Shown: in pieces, positions 35,448-47,264 of the stretch
Layout of the letters: every line of letters begins with the position of its first letter
Position numbering within the stretch: position 1 is the first letter of the stretch
Origin: Stromatinia cepivora
Lineage: Eukaryota > Ascomycota > Leotiomycetes > Helotiales > Sclerotiniaceae
Reading direction: 5' to 3'
NCBI GenBank assembly: GCA_014898415.1
Contig: RCTD01000017.1
Span: 1,177,001 to 1,241,000 of the forward strand
Length of the DNA: 64,000 nucleotides
Position numbers and translations under genes: made by a program
The notes under the pieces: generated by a model
What the model was told of the DNA's origin: nothing
The model's input: only the letters and a program-made list of their open reading frames with translations
Databases searched by the model: none

Positions 35448-36601
35448 GTGTATTCAGTCTCTATCTCTTCAGACAATATCATTTCCTTTGGTAAATACGG
35501 GGCCATTTAAGGCAAGGCGTTGGGTACATGTCAGTCCGGTTGAAAATTTAAAAAAAAGCAAAATTTGTACATCTGAAATTGTTCATATGTCAGGGAACAT
35601 GGGAGTTGAAGCAACTTTGCTCACCCTATTTTCTATCGTTTCAACTCTAATATCCCATTGCCATTGGCAATAGGGGCAGATGAGAACGCCTTTTCTTTTG
35701 TTGTACCATGATCTAGATTCAAAACATGAAAAAAAAAATCTATAAATGCCGATCAGGATGTTTCAAGCCACTAACGCCTATCATTTATTTCATTCGCATA
35801 CAAGTATTCATCTAATTGAGCTTTGACAAAGTATCCAAACAAATCTAATAATATCTATATCCCTAAAAATCGAAACCATACCCCTATATGCACTTCATCT
35901 AGTCGAACAAGCAGGTGCTTCTCACGTAGCTATCTGTATCTGTACCATGCACAAGTTCTACATGTATTTGCTAATATTTTTAGGTCGCAATGAACGGCCA
36001 AGGGAGACTAACTCTATTTGTTTCAAGGTAAATTGTTTTTACGAGTTTCTTACATCTAACTTTCCAATTGTTGACAATGTGAATACAATCGCTGGGCAGT
36101 CTTCTTTACTAATCCATCATTGTAAATGAGATCACATTCTCATGGACTAGTTGCGCTTACATAATCTGACCTGCATGTAAACGGCATTCGCATGCAGCTT
36201 GACGGCAACCAACCTAAATTTCTACTCAAGTAGGAAACTTCCATCCCAAATGGAATTGATTTTCACATCTTTGTCTTCGTCTTTTTTATGTACCAATACT
36301 GATCATAGTGCACGATTACTACTTTGAGCTTATTGGATCTAAAAGTCTGAGAGACATTCATGAATTCATGATCAGTTCATCTTGCATGTAGTGAGTTGCC
36401 GAGGAACAAAGACATTCGACCATATCCATTCGAATACTTGAATTTTGATGTTTGTGCGAAGAAGACAAATACAACCAAATTGAACCGTGCAATCCCGAGG
36501 CTTTCATAACAAATCGCGCCGGTGGATAATAGCAATCGCAGTATATTGGGAAGTAATACAAGCTTAGGAGACATCATGACCTCGCGCACTAAGCCATAAC
36601 A
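35448..36601. other. Intergenic region upstream of TOK1
   Basis: 1.15 kb with no supported gene. ORFs at 35947-36129 (+) and 36358-36646 (-) lack motifs. Base composition is that of the flanking euchromatin. Confidence 0.5.
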
Positions 36602-39415
36602 ATGGCGGGCAACAATTCTGGAGCCAGCTTCATGAAAAATAGCCACTCTTTGACCAACGGCGATAATAACAGCAGTTTCCTTACCCTGAGTAATGAACTA
36701 TCAGGACCCGGTCTACTCAGAATTGGGAGATTTAAATTTAGAGCAAAGACGGATGATCTACCACAGTGCGGTTACTTCATCTTCTTCACCAAATTTTATA
36801 TACTAACCCTTAATTCAATAGAGATTGGTGGGTTGCATCAACGGCTTTTCCTCTCATTGCTGCGACAATTGGACCCTTGGCAAACGTTTTGTCCATTTCC
36901 GCTCTGGTTACAAAATGGAGGGCTGATTTACCTGACGATGGTCAATTGCCGTTCGGTGCGGATGAAAATGGAGTCGGCATACCTGATCCAGAATGGTGGG
37001 AGATATATGCCAAATTCAAGAATGTTACTGATTTGAAATTTTAAGGGAAATTATTCTAAATGCTATTTCGCTTGGATGTGGGTTCGCTGGGAACCTTTTC
37101 TTGCTCTTGAATTTTATGCGCAGGGTTAGGTATATTGTCGCATTGCCGCTATCGATAATCTTCTGGTATCTATCTACTGGCATCGTAAGCCTCAAGCCAT
37201 TATCATATTTACTTCAATTCTGACAGTTATATCACAGCTTATTGGTATCTTAGTCGCCATGGATGCATACGTCCCCCCTATTCGCCCTGGTCAAACTTGG
37301 TCTCAAGGATTTTGGTCCGCAGTCATGGCGGCTTCATTATATCTGATTGGGTCAATGGTTCTAATGGTAAACATGCTTGGCTACTTCCTTGGGCATTATC
37401 CACAACATTTTGAACTCGACGATGATCAGAGGACTCTCATTTTGCAAACCATGATGTTCTTCATATGGCTAGCTGGTGGAGCTGGAATCTACCAGAAAGT
37501 CTGTGGTTTTCAATACGCTGATGCTCTTTATTTCTGTGATGTCACGATTTTGACTGTTGGCTTCGGGGATTTCGTACCTAATAATAATCTAGGTCGGGGC
37601 CTTCTTTTCCCATATGCTGTCATTGGTATCATATTCCTTGGTCTTATGATTAATAGTTTGCGCAAGTTCGCATCAGGTATGTCACAGGACAAGATTGTCA
37701 AGCATCATGCAATGCGTCAGCAACAGGAAACCTTCGGTCGTTCGGTCACAAATGAGAAGGAAATTCGTGACCGTCTCGGATTACCTCCTAGATCCGACAC
37801 ACGTCGTCGTAGTGCGGTTGGAAACTGTTCTGGAGCTTCCCAATCAGGTCTAGACCGTCGGTCTTCGCTTGATCAATATGGTCATTTCGATGTTCAAGGC
37901 CAAACGATTACTTTTCATCAAAAAAGAGTCCATTCACACGGTGGTCGAGGGGGAGCTGGCCGAACACACAATTCATCCATTCCTCTAAGCCGCGACGCTA
38001 AGCTCCAGAAGCGGGCGGATAACAAGTCTCCGCGCGTGAAGCATGCTAAGCGTCGAGAGAAATTGATCCTACTTAGAGAAGAAAAGGACCGTTTTGATGC
38101 TATGCGCGAAATCCAAAGTAATGTCCGAAAATTCAAGCAATACTACGCACTATCCATGTCTATTTTCGCCTTCTCCATCCTTTGGTGTGGAGGTGCGACT
38201 GTCTTCTGGAAAGCCGAAAAACGTGAACAAAATTTGACATACTTCGAGGCTTTATATTTCTGCTACGTGTCTCTCCTAACTATTGGGTATGGCGATTTTG
38301 CACCGAAATCCAACGCGGGAAAGCCTTTCTTTGTCGTTTGGTCTCTGATCGCAATACCTACAATGACAATCCTCATCTCAGACATGAGTTCTACCGTCAT
38401 AGCAGCCATTAACCGTGGTACATTTACACTAGCCGATTGGACAATTATGCCCAAGGCGGGAGTCTGGCGTGACTTTCTGATGAATCATCCGAGGTTACAC
38501 GAATGGTTATCTAGGAAGACGAAAGAACGAGAAGCTAAACAGCGTATTCGTCACGGATTTGAAGTGCAAAATCCCGATGATCGACAAATACCCATAATCA
38601 ACGACGCCGAGCCAGATCCCGAATCTCCTTCTCTTGGTCAGGTCATTGAGGAAATCGAAGAACCTGCTGAACACACTGAACATGATCTAGCCCGAAAATT
38701 AGCAACAGCTATCAAACGCGTTGCGAATGATTTGCTAGCAGATAAACCCAAGAAATATAGTTATGAGGAATGGGTAGAGTTTACGCGGTTAATCAGATTT
38801 ACTGCGCATAATGCAAAAGAAGTAGAAAAGGAAGAGGATGATGAGGGACTAGTCGAGTGGGATTGGATTGGGGAGGATAGTCCGATGTTAGCAGATGTTA
38901 GCGAGAGTGAGTGGGTATTAGATCGGCTATGTGAGAGTTTGAATAGGTATACTAGGCGACAAGGCAGGGTTTCACGACAAGAACAAAGCGAGATTAAAAG
39001 GTTACAAGAGGGAGAGAAGAAGCATCTTCATCGGGAAGCGCATCACAATATGCGTTATCCAGCACATCCTGGACCGAGAACACCAATTTCAAACTGGAGA
39101 AGGAATTCTGTGCCAAGTGAGGGCGGGAATAACCCGAATTTACCAGGTGGTTCGCTTGCTGATCAAAAGAATGATGGGACAAATGACAATGAAGAAAATG
39201 AAGGGGTGAAGCGTCATATTGTCCTCATTGATGATGTTTGTGACAAGGAAGTAGGGACTGAAATAACCCCCAGAAATAGCGGGAATGGAAGTGGGAGTGG
39301 TAGTGGAAGTAGAACTCTTCCCAGGCCAAGCTCGGACGTCCCTAGAAGCAGAAACGAAGATAAAGACAAAGATGCAATTGACATCTTGGGAGACCACGCA
39401 GAAACAAAGCCATGA
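36602..39415 (+). CDS. TOK1: TOK1 outward-rectifier two-pore potassium channel
   Basis: Plasma-membrane K+ channel of the fungal TOK type (eight membrane spans, two pore loops). Exons 36602-36765, 36822-36995, 37046-37184 and 37238-39415 give 884 aa. The first donor is weak (GTGCGG) but the TACTAAC branch and phase fit. Exons 2 and 3 supply the first membrane spans (VASTAFPLIAATIGPLANVL; NAISLGCGFAGNLFLLLNF; IVALPLSIIFWYLSTGI), so the long ORF beginning at 37259 is not the whole protein. Selectivity filters are TVGFGD at 265-270 and TIGYGD at 507-512. Between the pore domains is a basic linker of about 130 residues. The C-terminal 300 residues are cytosolic, acidic and low in complexity, with a Gly/Ser run near the end. 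Yeast Tok1 is the reference; the long tail is typical of filamentous fungi. Confidence 0.95.
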
Positions 39416-40330
39416 AAGGAGAGCATCAAGGGGATGGATAATTCATGAGCAAGGGGCCTAATGTACTTATAATATATGTTTTTTGCTCGGTGGCTGTTTG
39501 GGTGTGTTACGTGAGCGTTATAAATGTATCCTTGACATAGGTGGACTTACTGATTCTGGTGTTGGGCTTGGGATTGGCATCGCTTATGGCTTTCATGGAT
39601 TATGGCATTGAATGATTGAGGAAGATATATAGGAGTTGAATGGTTTATGCTTTAACTCATATGGGATGGACTGTATTATGGCACCGGGAAAAGAATGATA
39701 TTGGCTATATCGGTGTTGATCAAGGATCTTCAATTGAACATATATATTCATAGTATCATTTGATAGTTAATAACATAGCATGATATTATCCGCTGTTTCC
39801 TGAACATAGATACCTATCATCTTTGATACTATTATATAATCTCCACAACAGACCTAAAACCAAAACTGACTTCGCTTTATTAGTACTATATCTACACTTT
39901 AACGGTGCAGAAATGAAAATTTAGGTCGGAGTCTTGTTCAGTCTTATTATACTGGGGATGTGCAATATATTTGAAATTTAAATTTCTTTCTAGACCGGGG
40001 GGTGTCGATTCCGCTTCAGCCCTATGGCTAACATGCAACATGCAACATGCAAAATTCGGGCTTTAGTACTTTGGGGTTTGTCAATTATGGAAAATATTGA
40101 GATTGGGTCTAGAGTGGGTTACAGATTTATTGTTAGATTGGATGATATTATGGAGTTAGATGCGAGTCAGATGCGAGTTTGAATGATAAATTGATATGAT
40201 ATGATATGACATATATAGTATTGAAACTATGATTTGATACTCAGCCTATTCCTGTAAGCCGCCTAGATCTTCCAGAAACCCTCGGAGTAAAACTAGATAA
40301 TAAGCAAAGTAAAATGGATATCAATTAACG
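39416..40330. other. TOK1 3' flank leading into the AT-rich island
   Basis: No gene. Composition is normal up to about 40,330 and then turns abruptly AT-rich, which marks the edge of the transposon island. Confidence 0.5.
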
Positions 40331-41262
40331 TCTTTTCTTTTCCCTATCATGGAAGCGCATGCGGATTTTTTTACCTGAAATTGTTTTTTTATATTTTCAA
40401 TTATTATTCGATAAAAGAAAGATAAGAAAAAGATTCCTTCGGTGAAATTATTAATTAAAATATACTTTATTTATTAGATCGAAAAGAATTTTCAATTTTT
40501 GAATTTTTGAAAATAAAAATGAATAATCGCAATAATATATATGGTATTCGAATTGATAATAAAGAATTCTAAAAAATAATTTAAAAATAAATAAAAAAAG
40601 TAAATTCAAAAATAATTTAAAAATTCATTTGAGAAATAGATATTAAAAAAAATAATTAAAATTAAAAAGAATGAAAAGAAATAATATAAAAAATAGATAT
40701 TAAGAAAAATTAATTCAGAAGAATATAATTAACAGAAAAAATTAAAAGAGTATCAGAAAAAAATATCAGAAAAAAATATCAGAAAAAAATATCAGAAAAA
40801 AATATCAGAAAAAAATATCAGAAAAAAATATCAGAAAAAAATATCATAAAAAAATATCAGAAAAAAATATCATAAAAAAATATCATAAAAAAATATCATA
40901 AAAAAATATCATAAAAAAATATCATAAAAAAATATAATAAAAAATGATTAATAAAATAAAAAACAATAAAAAGTAATGATAATAAAATAATTAATAAAAT
41001 AAAAATAAAGAATTTAAAAAGTTGTTTTTATATATATTAAAAAAAATTCTCCTATAATAATATATAAATTTTATTTATAATATTAATTAAATTAATTATT
41101 ATTAAAAGAATTTGAAATCATAATTTCAATAATTTTTATAATATTTTCTATATTTAAAATAAACCTATTCATAAAATTTATAATTCAACAGAAAAATTTC
41201 TTTAGTAAAAAAAAAGTTTTTTTTTCCAAATTATTTTAAATTAAAATTCTAATCATAAAAAT
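40331..41262. other. AT-rich RIP-like sequence with minisatellite
   Basis: Very AT-rich, TpA-rich sequence without recognisable coding relics, containing a 13-bp minisatellite (listed separately). It flanks the left LTR of the element at 41263. Confidence 0.5.
40751..40945. repeat. 13-bp minisatellite TATCAGAAAAAAA
   Basis: About 15 head-to-tail copies with a period of 13. The first eight or so read TATCAG and the later ones mostly TATCAT, with one TATCAG unit in between, so variant units are largely clustered at one end. Confidence 0.95.
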
Positions 41263-41631
41263 TGTTACGTATACATACAACGTAATCGATTCGAACTCTA
41301 ATCAAAATGTAGCATTCCCTGAATAGGCTAAGTGAGCTTTTGGCCTGTGTATATATAATTATATAGTTCTACCTTTCGATTTATAGCTTTTTGTCGGAAT
41401 ATGAATCACGTGCATGGTAAGGATGGTAAGGATGGTAAGGATCATGTGCGCACTAGTGCTCGCATTAGTGCGCTGGCATGCATCATTATATAGATCTTCA
41501 CCCTTTATAGATTCAAAACGTATTAACAAAGAGTTCTATACATTCGTTGATAAGCTTCACTTCCCCGTGTACAGTTGTCCCGACACTTTTAATTCTAAAA
41601 GATACTCAAGTTATTTGGCCGTTGTATTATA
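41263..41631 (+). repeat. Left LTR of the gag-only element, split by a nested insertion
   Basis: Begins TGTTACGTATAC and ends at GTTGTATTATA. Excluding bases 41392-41590 it is 170 bp and colinear with 43103-43272. Differences I checked are transitions of RIP type. Confidence 0.88.
41392..41585. mobile_element. Solo LTR nested in an older LTR
   Basis: 194 bp beginning TGTCGG and ending CCGACA (TG..CA ends, 6-bp inverted repeat), flanked by CTTTT on both sides (41387-41391, 41586-41590). The other LTR copy (43103-43272) has the empty site TAGCTTTTAATTC. The insert is much less AT-rich than its host, includes GGATGGTAA-type short repeats and a TATATAGA box, and looks free of RIP. It therefore probably arrived after its host was mutated, or is too short to attract RIP. 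Confidence 0.88.
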
Positions 41632-43102
41632 TTATTAAAAGCTTCTCGAGATAAGAAATCGAATAACATATATATATACTCAAGTTCATATATTCCGCAA
41701 GTTCTAAATATACACTTATACTTCTATCTATATATATATATATATTTATGATACAATTTATAAAATTGTCTTCCCTTTATTAAAACCCTTTTTGAAAAAA
41801 CCCTTTATAGCCTTTTGAAGATATTTATATTTAAGCAGCATTCCCCTCGATTTTATTTCACTTTTCAGCAGTGGAATCAATCAATTCCGCAATCGACGAA
41901 TTACAAATTGAAATAATACAATAATACAAAGAGATTACTTTCCTATACTTTTTATTCCTAATTCGACCAAACCCCATTTCAAAATCTTGTCTTCCTGATC
42001 CGGAAAAGTTCAATAGAAATATATAAAAGTTTAATACCTGATTTCCTTCAATCAAAACTAAATTTTAAATAAATGATACTGCAATCGACAATTTCATTAT
42101 TCAATTTTATTACGTTTATCTTAACTTTGAATCTCAAGTTCAAACTATAATGTTATTATAATTTTCGTTTATCGATCAAATCATTCTTTTTGATTATAAT
42201 ACAATCCTTAATCAATTCTTTAGAGTTTATAATAATTTTAATAAAGTTCAAGAAACTGATGATCATTTTTATATTTTAAAACAAAGCATTGATTCGTTAT
42301 ACATTTATATTGCAAAATTCGAAAAAACCTTATACAAAGCTTATAATCAAAATTGGCCCGATTCGAATAAGATATCGATCTTCTACAATAAGCTCAATTC
42401 AACTTTATATAATCGGCTTATTCAGCAATTCAGTTTATCTTGTTCCTATCCTGAATTCGTATAAGTTATACAATAATTAGTTACTTATTCGACCAATGGT
42501 TTTATTCCTAATAAAGTTACTAATTCTATTCCCTATATATTACAATATTTTAGTTCTCACTTTCAAAATCGTTCCGATCCAATAGATGTATTTGGTATCC
42601 ATCATATTCTAGGTGTATTCGATTCCGATCTCATTTTAATATTACTACTAAAGACATCCCCTTGATTTCGACGATTAAAAGCTCCCGAATTCATTCTACA
42701 AGAGCAAACTCGCTTTTGCAAAGAAAATAAATATATATAATATGGATCCCTATATTATTGAATTCGTGTTTACTATTTGGATCTATATAATAGAATATAT
42801 AATTCATTTGATCTAACTAATTATTCTACATTAATTATTTTGAACAATAATAATAATAATATAGATTCAGAATAAAATAAAGAAAGAATAAAAAAGGAAT
42901 TGGAGGCTTTAATATATTTGGAAAATATAATCGATAAATATACTTTTTCTAATCGAATAAAGAAAACAACAGACGCTACTAAATTTATATATTTGATTGA
43001 ATTGATAAATAAAATTAATGATTCGTAATTATAATTATTTTCAAATTCTTTTATATTATTTGTTTAAAGTATTCGAAGCGAACTTTTATATAAAAAAAGT
43101 AA

Positions 43103-43272
43103 TATTATATATATATACAATATGATCGATTCGAATCCTAATCGGAATATAGTATTCCCTGAATAAACTAAATGAGCTTTCGGTCTGTATATATATAATT
43201 ATATAGTTCTACTTTTCGATCTGTAGCTTTTAATTCTAAGAGATACTCAAGTTATTCGGCCGTTGTGTCACA
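43103..43272 (+). repeat. Right LTR of the gag-only element
   Basis: 170 bp, from TATTATATATATA (mutated TG start) to GTGTCACA. It carries the uninterrupted version of the site that holds the solo LTR in the left copy. Confidence 0.88.
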
Positions 43273-43343
43273 AAAATATTATTGATATAATATAAAAACT
43301 ATTTAAATATAAAAAAATTTAAATAAATAAAAATTTAAATCTC

Positions 43344-43430
<87 letters not shown>
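43344..43430. repeat. (ATT)n microsatellite
   Basis: About 29 uninterrupted ATT triplets just outside the right target duplication of the gag-only element. Confidence 0.95.
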
Positions 43431-43431
<1 letters not shown>

Positions 43432-43716
43432 TATTTTTATATTTTGGAATTTGGGATTTCTGTCTAATACAATAGATAGAGCATACCCTAATCAATAATT
43501 CTACGGAAGGAATTTATTTCATAACTCTTTTCTATTGAATAATAATTGAAATTGTAAAAAATTTAATTTCAGATAAAAAATCTGCATGTGCTTCCATACC
43601 CTATCCCTCGCGCTTCCTTACCCTCCATTTCACAAACGCGATAACCTTCAAAATAAAAAAATTCATAACACCAACACCTTCCCTTTGCCGTACTCATTTA
43701 CTCATCCATATCCAAT

Positions 43717-44788
43717 CTACAACAAAAACCCCAACCCCGCAAAACCAATCAACATACTCCATCCCGCACCACTCTTCAAGTTCGCAGCACCACCAGTACT
43801 AGCACGCTTGGTATTGAAATCGAAACCCTTACCACTGAATGGCGAGGCGGCTTTTGCTGTTTTATTATTGCTAGTGGAAGTTCCAGTCGACGTGGAAGTA
43901 GTAGATTGACCAGAAACTTTGTCCGTGATGAATTTAGCGGCTGCGGTACCGTAGGTTTTTACATATGAGAGATGTACTTGGACGGACATGCCCGAGTCGC
44001 AGAATCTGTGGAAGGTTTATGTTAGATTTTGCGGAAGATGAAGAGATGTGGAAGGGAAGGGAACTTACGTGTCCCTGCTGTCGCAGTAAGAAACTGTTTT
44101 GTCGGCAGGACAACTAGCTATATTTTTACGGGGAAATAGTCCGTTGTTCTTGGCTGTTCCTGCGTTGAATGTTTCTTCGGGTACATGAGATGGATCGCCC
44201 ATTAGAACCATTGCGACGACTGAGACTTTTATTAGTAGAGGCCCTGAGTAGAATGGCCAAAGAAGCGCTCGGGAATCAGAACATACCATTACCAGCAACA
44301 TCCGCAGACAAAGCTTGACTCGCACCAGTGGATCCCATGATCCCCATCCCCGAAGAACCACACATAACATCACCAGCAACGTGCGCGCCCTGAGAATATC
44401 CCATAACGGCCATCTTAGAGTCAGGACATCTCGCAGCGTAATCCTGCACGAGTTTCATCATGGCGGCTACACCAGATGCTTCTGACGTTTGATATTGAGT
44501 GAGCGTAGCTGGATATACAACTGCTTCCGAGTCGGAGCCTGGGAGTGAAGATTTGACCATGGTGGCTACGGCGCCGATAATCCCTTCTCCTGCTGGTTCG
44601 GTACTGGCTCGAGCGACTATCATATGTACCGCGCCGGCCCCAACGCAGGCGCCGCCTGTACTACTACTATTACTAGCACCTGCACCTGCACCAATACCAG
44701 CGCCAAGACGACTACCAGCACCGAGTACGGCTGATACTGAAGTTGAAAGGCATAGACCTAAGAGAATGGAAGAAACCTGCATTTTCAT
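43717..44788 (-). CDS. Secreted, probably GPI-anchored cutinase-family esterase (CE5)
   Basis: Serine esterase of the cutinase/acetylxylan-esterase fold. Exons on the minus strand 44788-44287, 44219-44069 and 44005-43717 give 313 aa. The start is the ATG opening a signal peptide (MKMQVSSILLGLCLSTSVSA); the ORF extends upstream without family features. A Gly/Ala/Ser-rich spacer (21-45) precedes the catalytic domain. The nucleophile is Ser132 in GYSQG; Asp217 (DSRDTFC) and His229 (VHLSY) complete the triad, and exon joins put both in the expected motifs. After the domain comes a Ser/Thr linker (TTSTSTGTSTSNN) and a hydrophobic C-terminus preceded by small residues (SGAGWSMLIGFAGLGFLL), the pattern of a GPI signal. 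It sits alone between two transposon islands. Substrate (cutin, acetylated xylan or other) cannot be told. Confidence 0.9.
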
Positions 44789-46290
44789 AGTGAAAGAACG
44801 ATATGCAGTGAAGCTAGCGTCGGTATTGAATGAAAAGACTAAAGATTGATTGACAGATGATTTGTATACAAGAATGACAATATCGAGGATTGAATGGGAA
44901 ATGGACATGTTATAAAGTTTCTTCAACCCTTCCAGTCAATCGTTAAAATGGATGACCTTTAGCTTTTTTCGCGACATTTCCATTCTTGGGCAACTTCACG
45001 ATTGGGAAGTGCGACGTGCCGAGGAGTAGAAACGTCCCATATAATGGCTGATGTTAAGCATTAGCGATGTGCTAATGCGATGAAGTAGATCATCCGTATT
45101 CTGGGGGAAGATTAGATCGAAAAGTTAAGGCCAAGAAGTATTTCAATCAGACATTTTCTTCTCGCAATCAAAACCTGATTAGGAAGTGAGAAGCTAGTGC
45201 GCTGAACATTATTGTTGCACGAGCCATGATATACATTTAATTTGTCCGTCCTAGGTTATATTCACGTGATTGAAATATTAATGAAACAACCTGTTCTAGA
45301 TGAATGCCGTGCGTTTCAATGCCGTTGTCTGTGCTGCCAAGTTTCATGCAGCCAAGGACCTCAGATGAAGATCATGAATCTGAAGTTTAGTTCATCTGGT
45401 TGTGGCCAATCGCAACTTTGCATTTTGACTTTATACGCCCACACTCGTGGGGTTGGTAGTGGAACATTGATCTCCTTCAAATAAGGTAGGTATGCATCCC
45501 AAATTGGAAACACCCTAGAAGGAACAATATAATTCCCCATGCGCCATCATTCCGAGACGACATTGTGGATTTGGCCAATTGTTTTCACTATAATTTGTAA
45601 TATCAGACTCCATAGTTTCCATATTCATAGGTAAAGAACACCTTGGCCGACAGGGACTTGTTCAATCACTTAACTAGTTCATCCTCTTCGTATATGTAAA
45701 AGCAATATATTCCAAAACAGGTGGCTCTATACTCATGCTCTGTAACTTTTTTCGAGAAATAGCATCATACAGCCTTGAATGCATCGAGAAAGCATACCCC
45801 TCGATTCAAACCTACGCAATGAATTCGTGACATGATTGTATCGTAAGTACCTAGGACTTACTTATTCCATCCGGAAAATGACGAAATAATACTCCAGGTA
45901 CAAGGGATGATCGAAAGGTTTTTGCTGTAGGATTTGCACCTGTACCTTAAGGATGATTCATGAAATCTCATTCTCCCTGCTCAAGGCGCTTTTCGGTAGC
46001 TTGCTTCGTTTAATCGTGTCTTATCGCCAACACATCGAAGAACTTTCTGCTTAATTAGGAAGCAACCAAAAATGCTGCGGGCGTACTTGATGCAAATGAA
46101 AAGATGTCGGAGAACAATATCTAAGTAAGTTTTTTTTTCAAGTTAGCATGTTAAGCTTAGAACTACTCCGAGGCAAACGGTACCTCTACTTGAGATCAAC
46201 ATATGTTTTCTCCACACATTCTTTCGTTTTTCCTTCTTGCATATTAACGCCATGTAATATTTACTTTTTAATACTCATCCTTAGACTGCG
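44789..46290. other. Intergenic region between esterase and second AT-rich island
   Basis: 1.5 kb of normal composition, presumably the esterase promoter. An 80-codon ORF (45242-45484) has no motif. I see no RNA gene or repeat. Confidence 0.5.
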
Positions 46291-46530
46291 CAACGAATAC
46301 CCGCGGGGCGGATAATGACTCTGATGGATTATCCGCTGAGTATTTATTTGCGGGTCGGATTATTTGTATATACTAATGGATTATCTATAAATTATTTATG
46401 GATTATTTATAGATTATCCATCTATCTGCAAATTATTCATTTACTTATAGATTAACGGATTACCCACAGATAAATAGATAATTTGCGGATTATTTACAAA
46501 TAATCTGCAAATAATTTGTTAGATTTTATA
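46290..46530. repeat. GGATTAT-rich subterminal-like repeats
   Basis: From 46296 the sequence reads GCAACGAATACCCGCGGGGC and then many direct and inverted variants of GGATTATCCGC / GGATTATTTGC. Clustered short direct and inverted motifs next to CCGCGGG are known at the ends of hAT transposons, so this could be the edge of a degraded DNA element. No transposase relic or terminal repeat pair is seen. Confidence 0.3.
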
Positions 46531-46922
46531 AATAATTATACATTTTCATTTGTTCATTAAACTGAATTAATATAATATTTATATATTATATATTTATATA
46601 TTATTGCTTTATTAATCAATTATATTCTTTAGAATCTATAATTGAAGAATTATAATTCGTAAGAAGCAATTATATATATACAAATACTAATATAAATTTC
46701 ACAAAACTATTTATATTCGATTTTAAAATCATTATATTATTATACTAAATTGAATAAATCTGATTATATATATATAAACGATCAGTTTATCGATTGATAA
46801 TAATAATTATATAATTAATCTCTTAAACTATATTATAATATAAATAATTCAATATATATTTGTATAATCTTTATATTAATAATATATTCTTTTATTGAAT
46901 AATTATTTGTTTTATATATATA

Positions 46923-47264
46923 TATCACGGGATAGTATGATTACAGAGCACTTTCAGGGATCGGGGAATAGATGGTACACGTGATTGGTAGAGTAAAAGA
47001 ATTGAATGACTTGCCCTTGATTATATGAATCAAGAGCTGTATATATAGAACAAATGAATGATTATCTAGTCGATATACACCTTAATTAGGCTAGATCTTT
47101 GTTTATTAAGATATCAGGATCACTTTATCAATTGATAGATTGGTAAGGGCTAGTAGATCCTTCATTCCGATTGAAAAGCATACGCTTTGATCCTTCATTC
47201 CGATTGAAAAGCATACGCTTTGATCCTTCATAAGATACAGAGGATCACAGGGCTTTCTGTAACA
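46923..47264 (-). repeat. LTR of a probable Copia-type element
   Basis: 342 bp of less mutated sequence, TATCACGGG (mutated TG start) to CTGTAACA. It is followed on the right by CACCCCCC, which on the minus strand is a polypurine tract directly before an LTR beginning TGTTACAG. So this is the 3' LTR of a minus-strand element whose interior lies to the right. It contains a 33-bp unit repeated 2.3 times (47156-47233). I assign it to Copia only because a Copia relic on the same strand lies further right. Confidence 0.6.
47156..47233. repeat. 33-bp tandem duplication inside the LTR
   Basis: Unit begins GATCCTTCATTCCGATTG, starts at 47156, 47189 and 47222 (the third copy is partial). The two full copies are identical, which points to a recent duplication. 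Confidence 0.9.

Larger units (their letters stand above)
41263..43272 (+). mobile_element. Small gag-only LTR retroelement (RIP-mutated)
   Basis: The ends are direct repeats that align over 170 bases: 41263-41631 (after removing a 199-bp nested insertion) and 43103-43272. Both are flanked by the 5-bp sequence AAAAT (41258-41262 and 43273-43277), the expected target duplication. The interior encodes only a Ty3/Gypsy-type Gag relic at about 42280-42480 (SLYIYIAKFEKTLYKAYNQ, RLIQQFSLSCSYPEFV) and, at about 42675-42770, a broken zinc knuckle where Cys became Tyr and Trp became stop. No protease, reverse transcriptase or integrase fits in the remaining 330 bp. An A-rich stretch (43086-43102) before the right LTR suits a mutated polypurine tract. 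The original length would have been 1811 bp. Confidence 0.85.

Noticed and set aside
37259..39415. TOK channel starting at the ATG at 37259
   Set aside because: Upstream exons with TOK-specific membrane spans join in phase through three introns, so this ATG is internal.
40751..40945. CRISPR-like array
   Set aside because: Direct 13-bp tandem repeat without spacers, in a eukaryotic genome.
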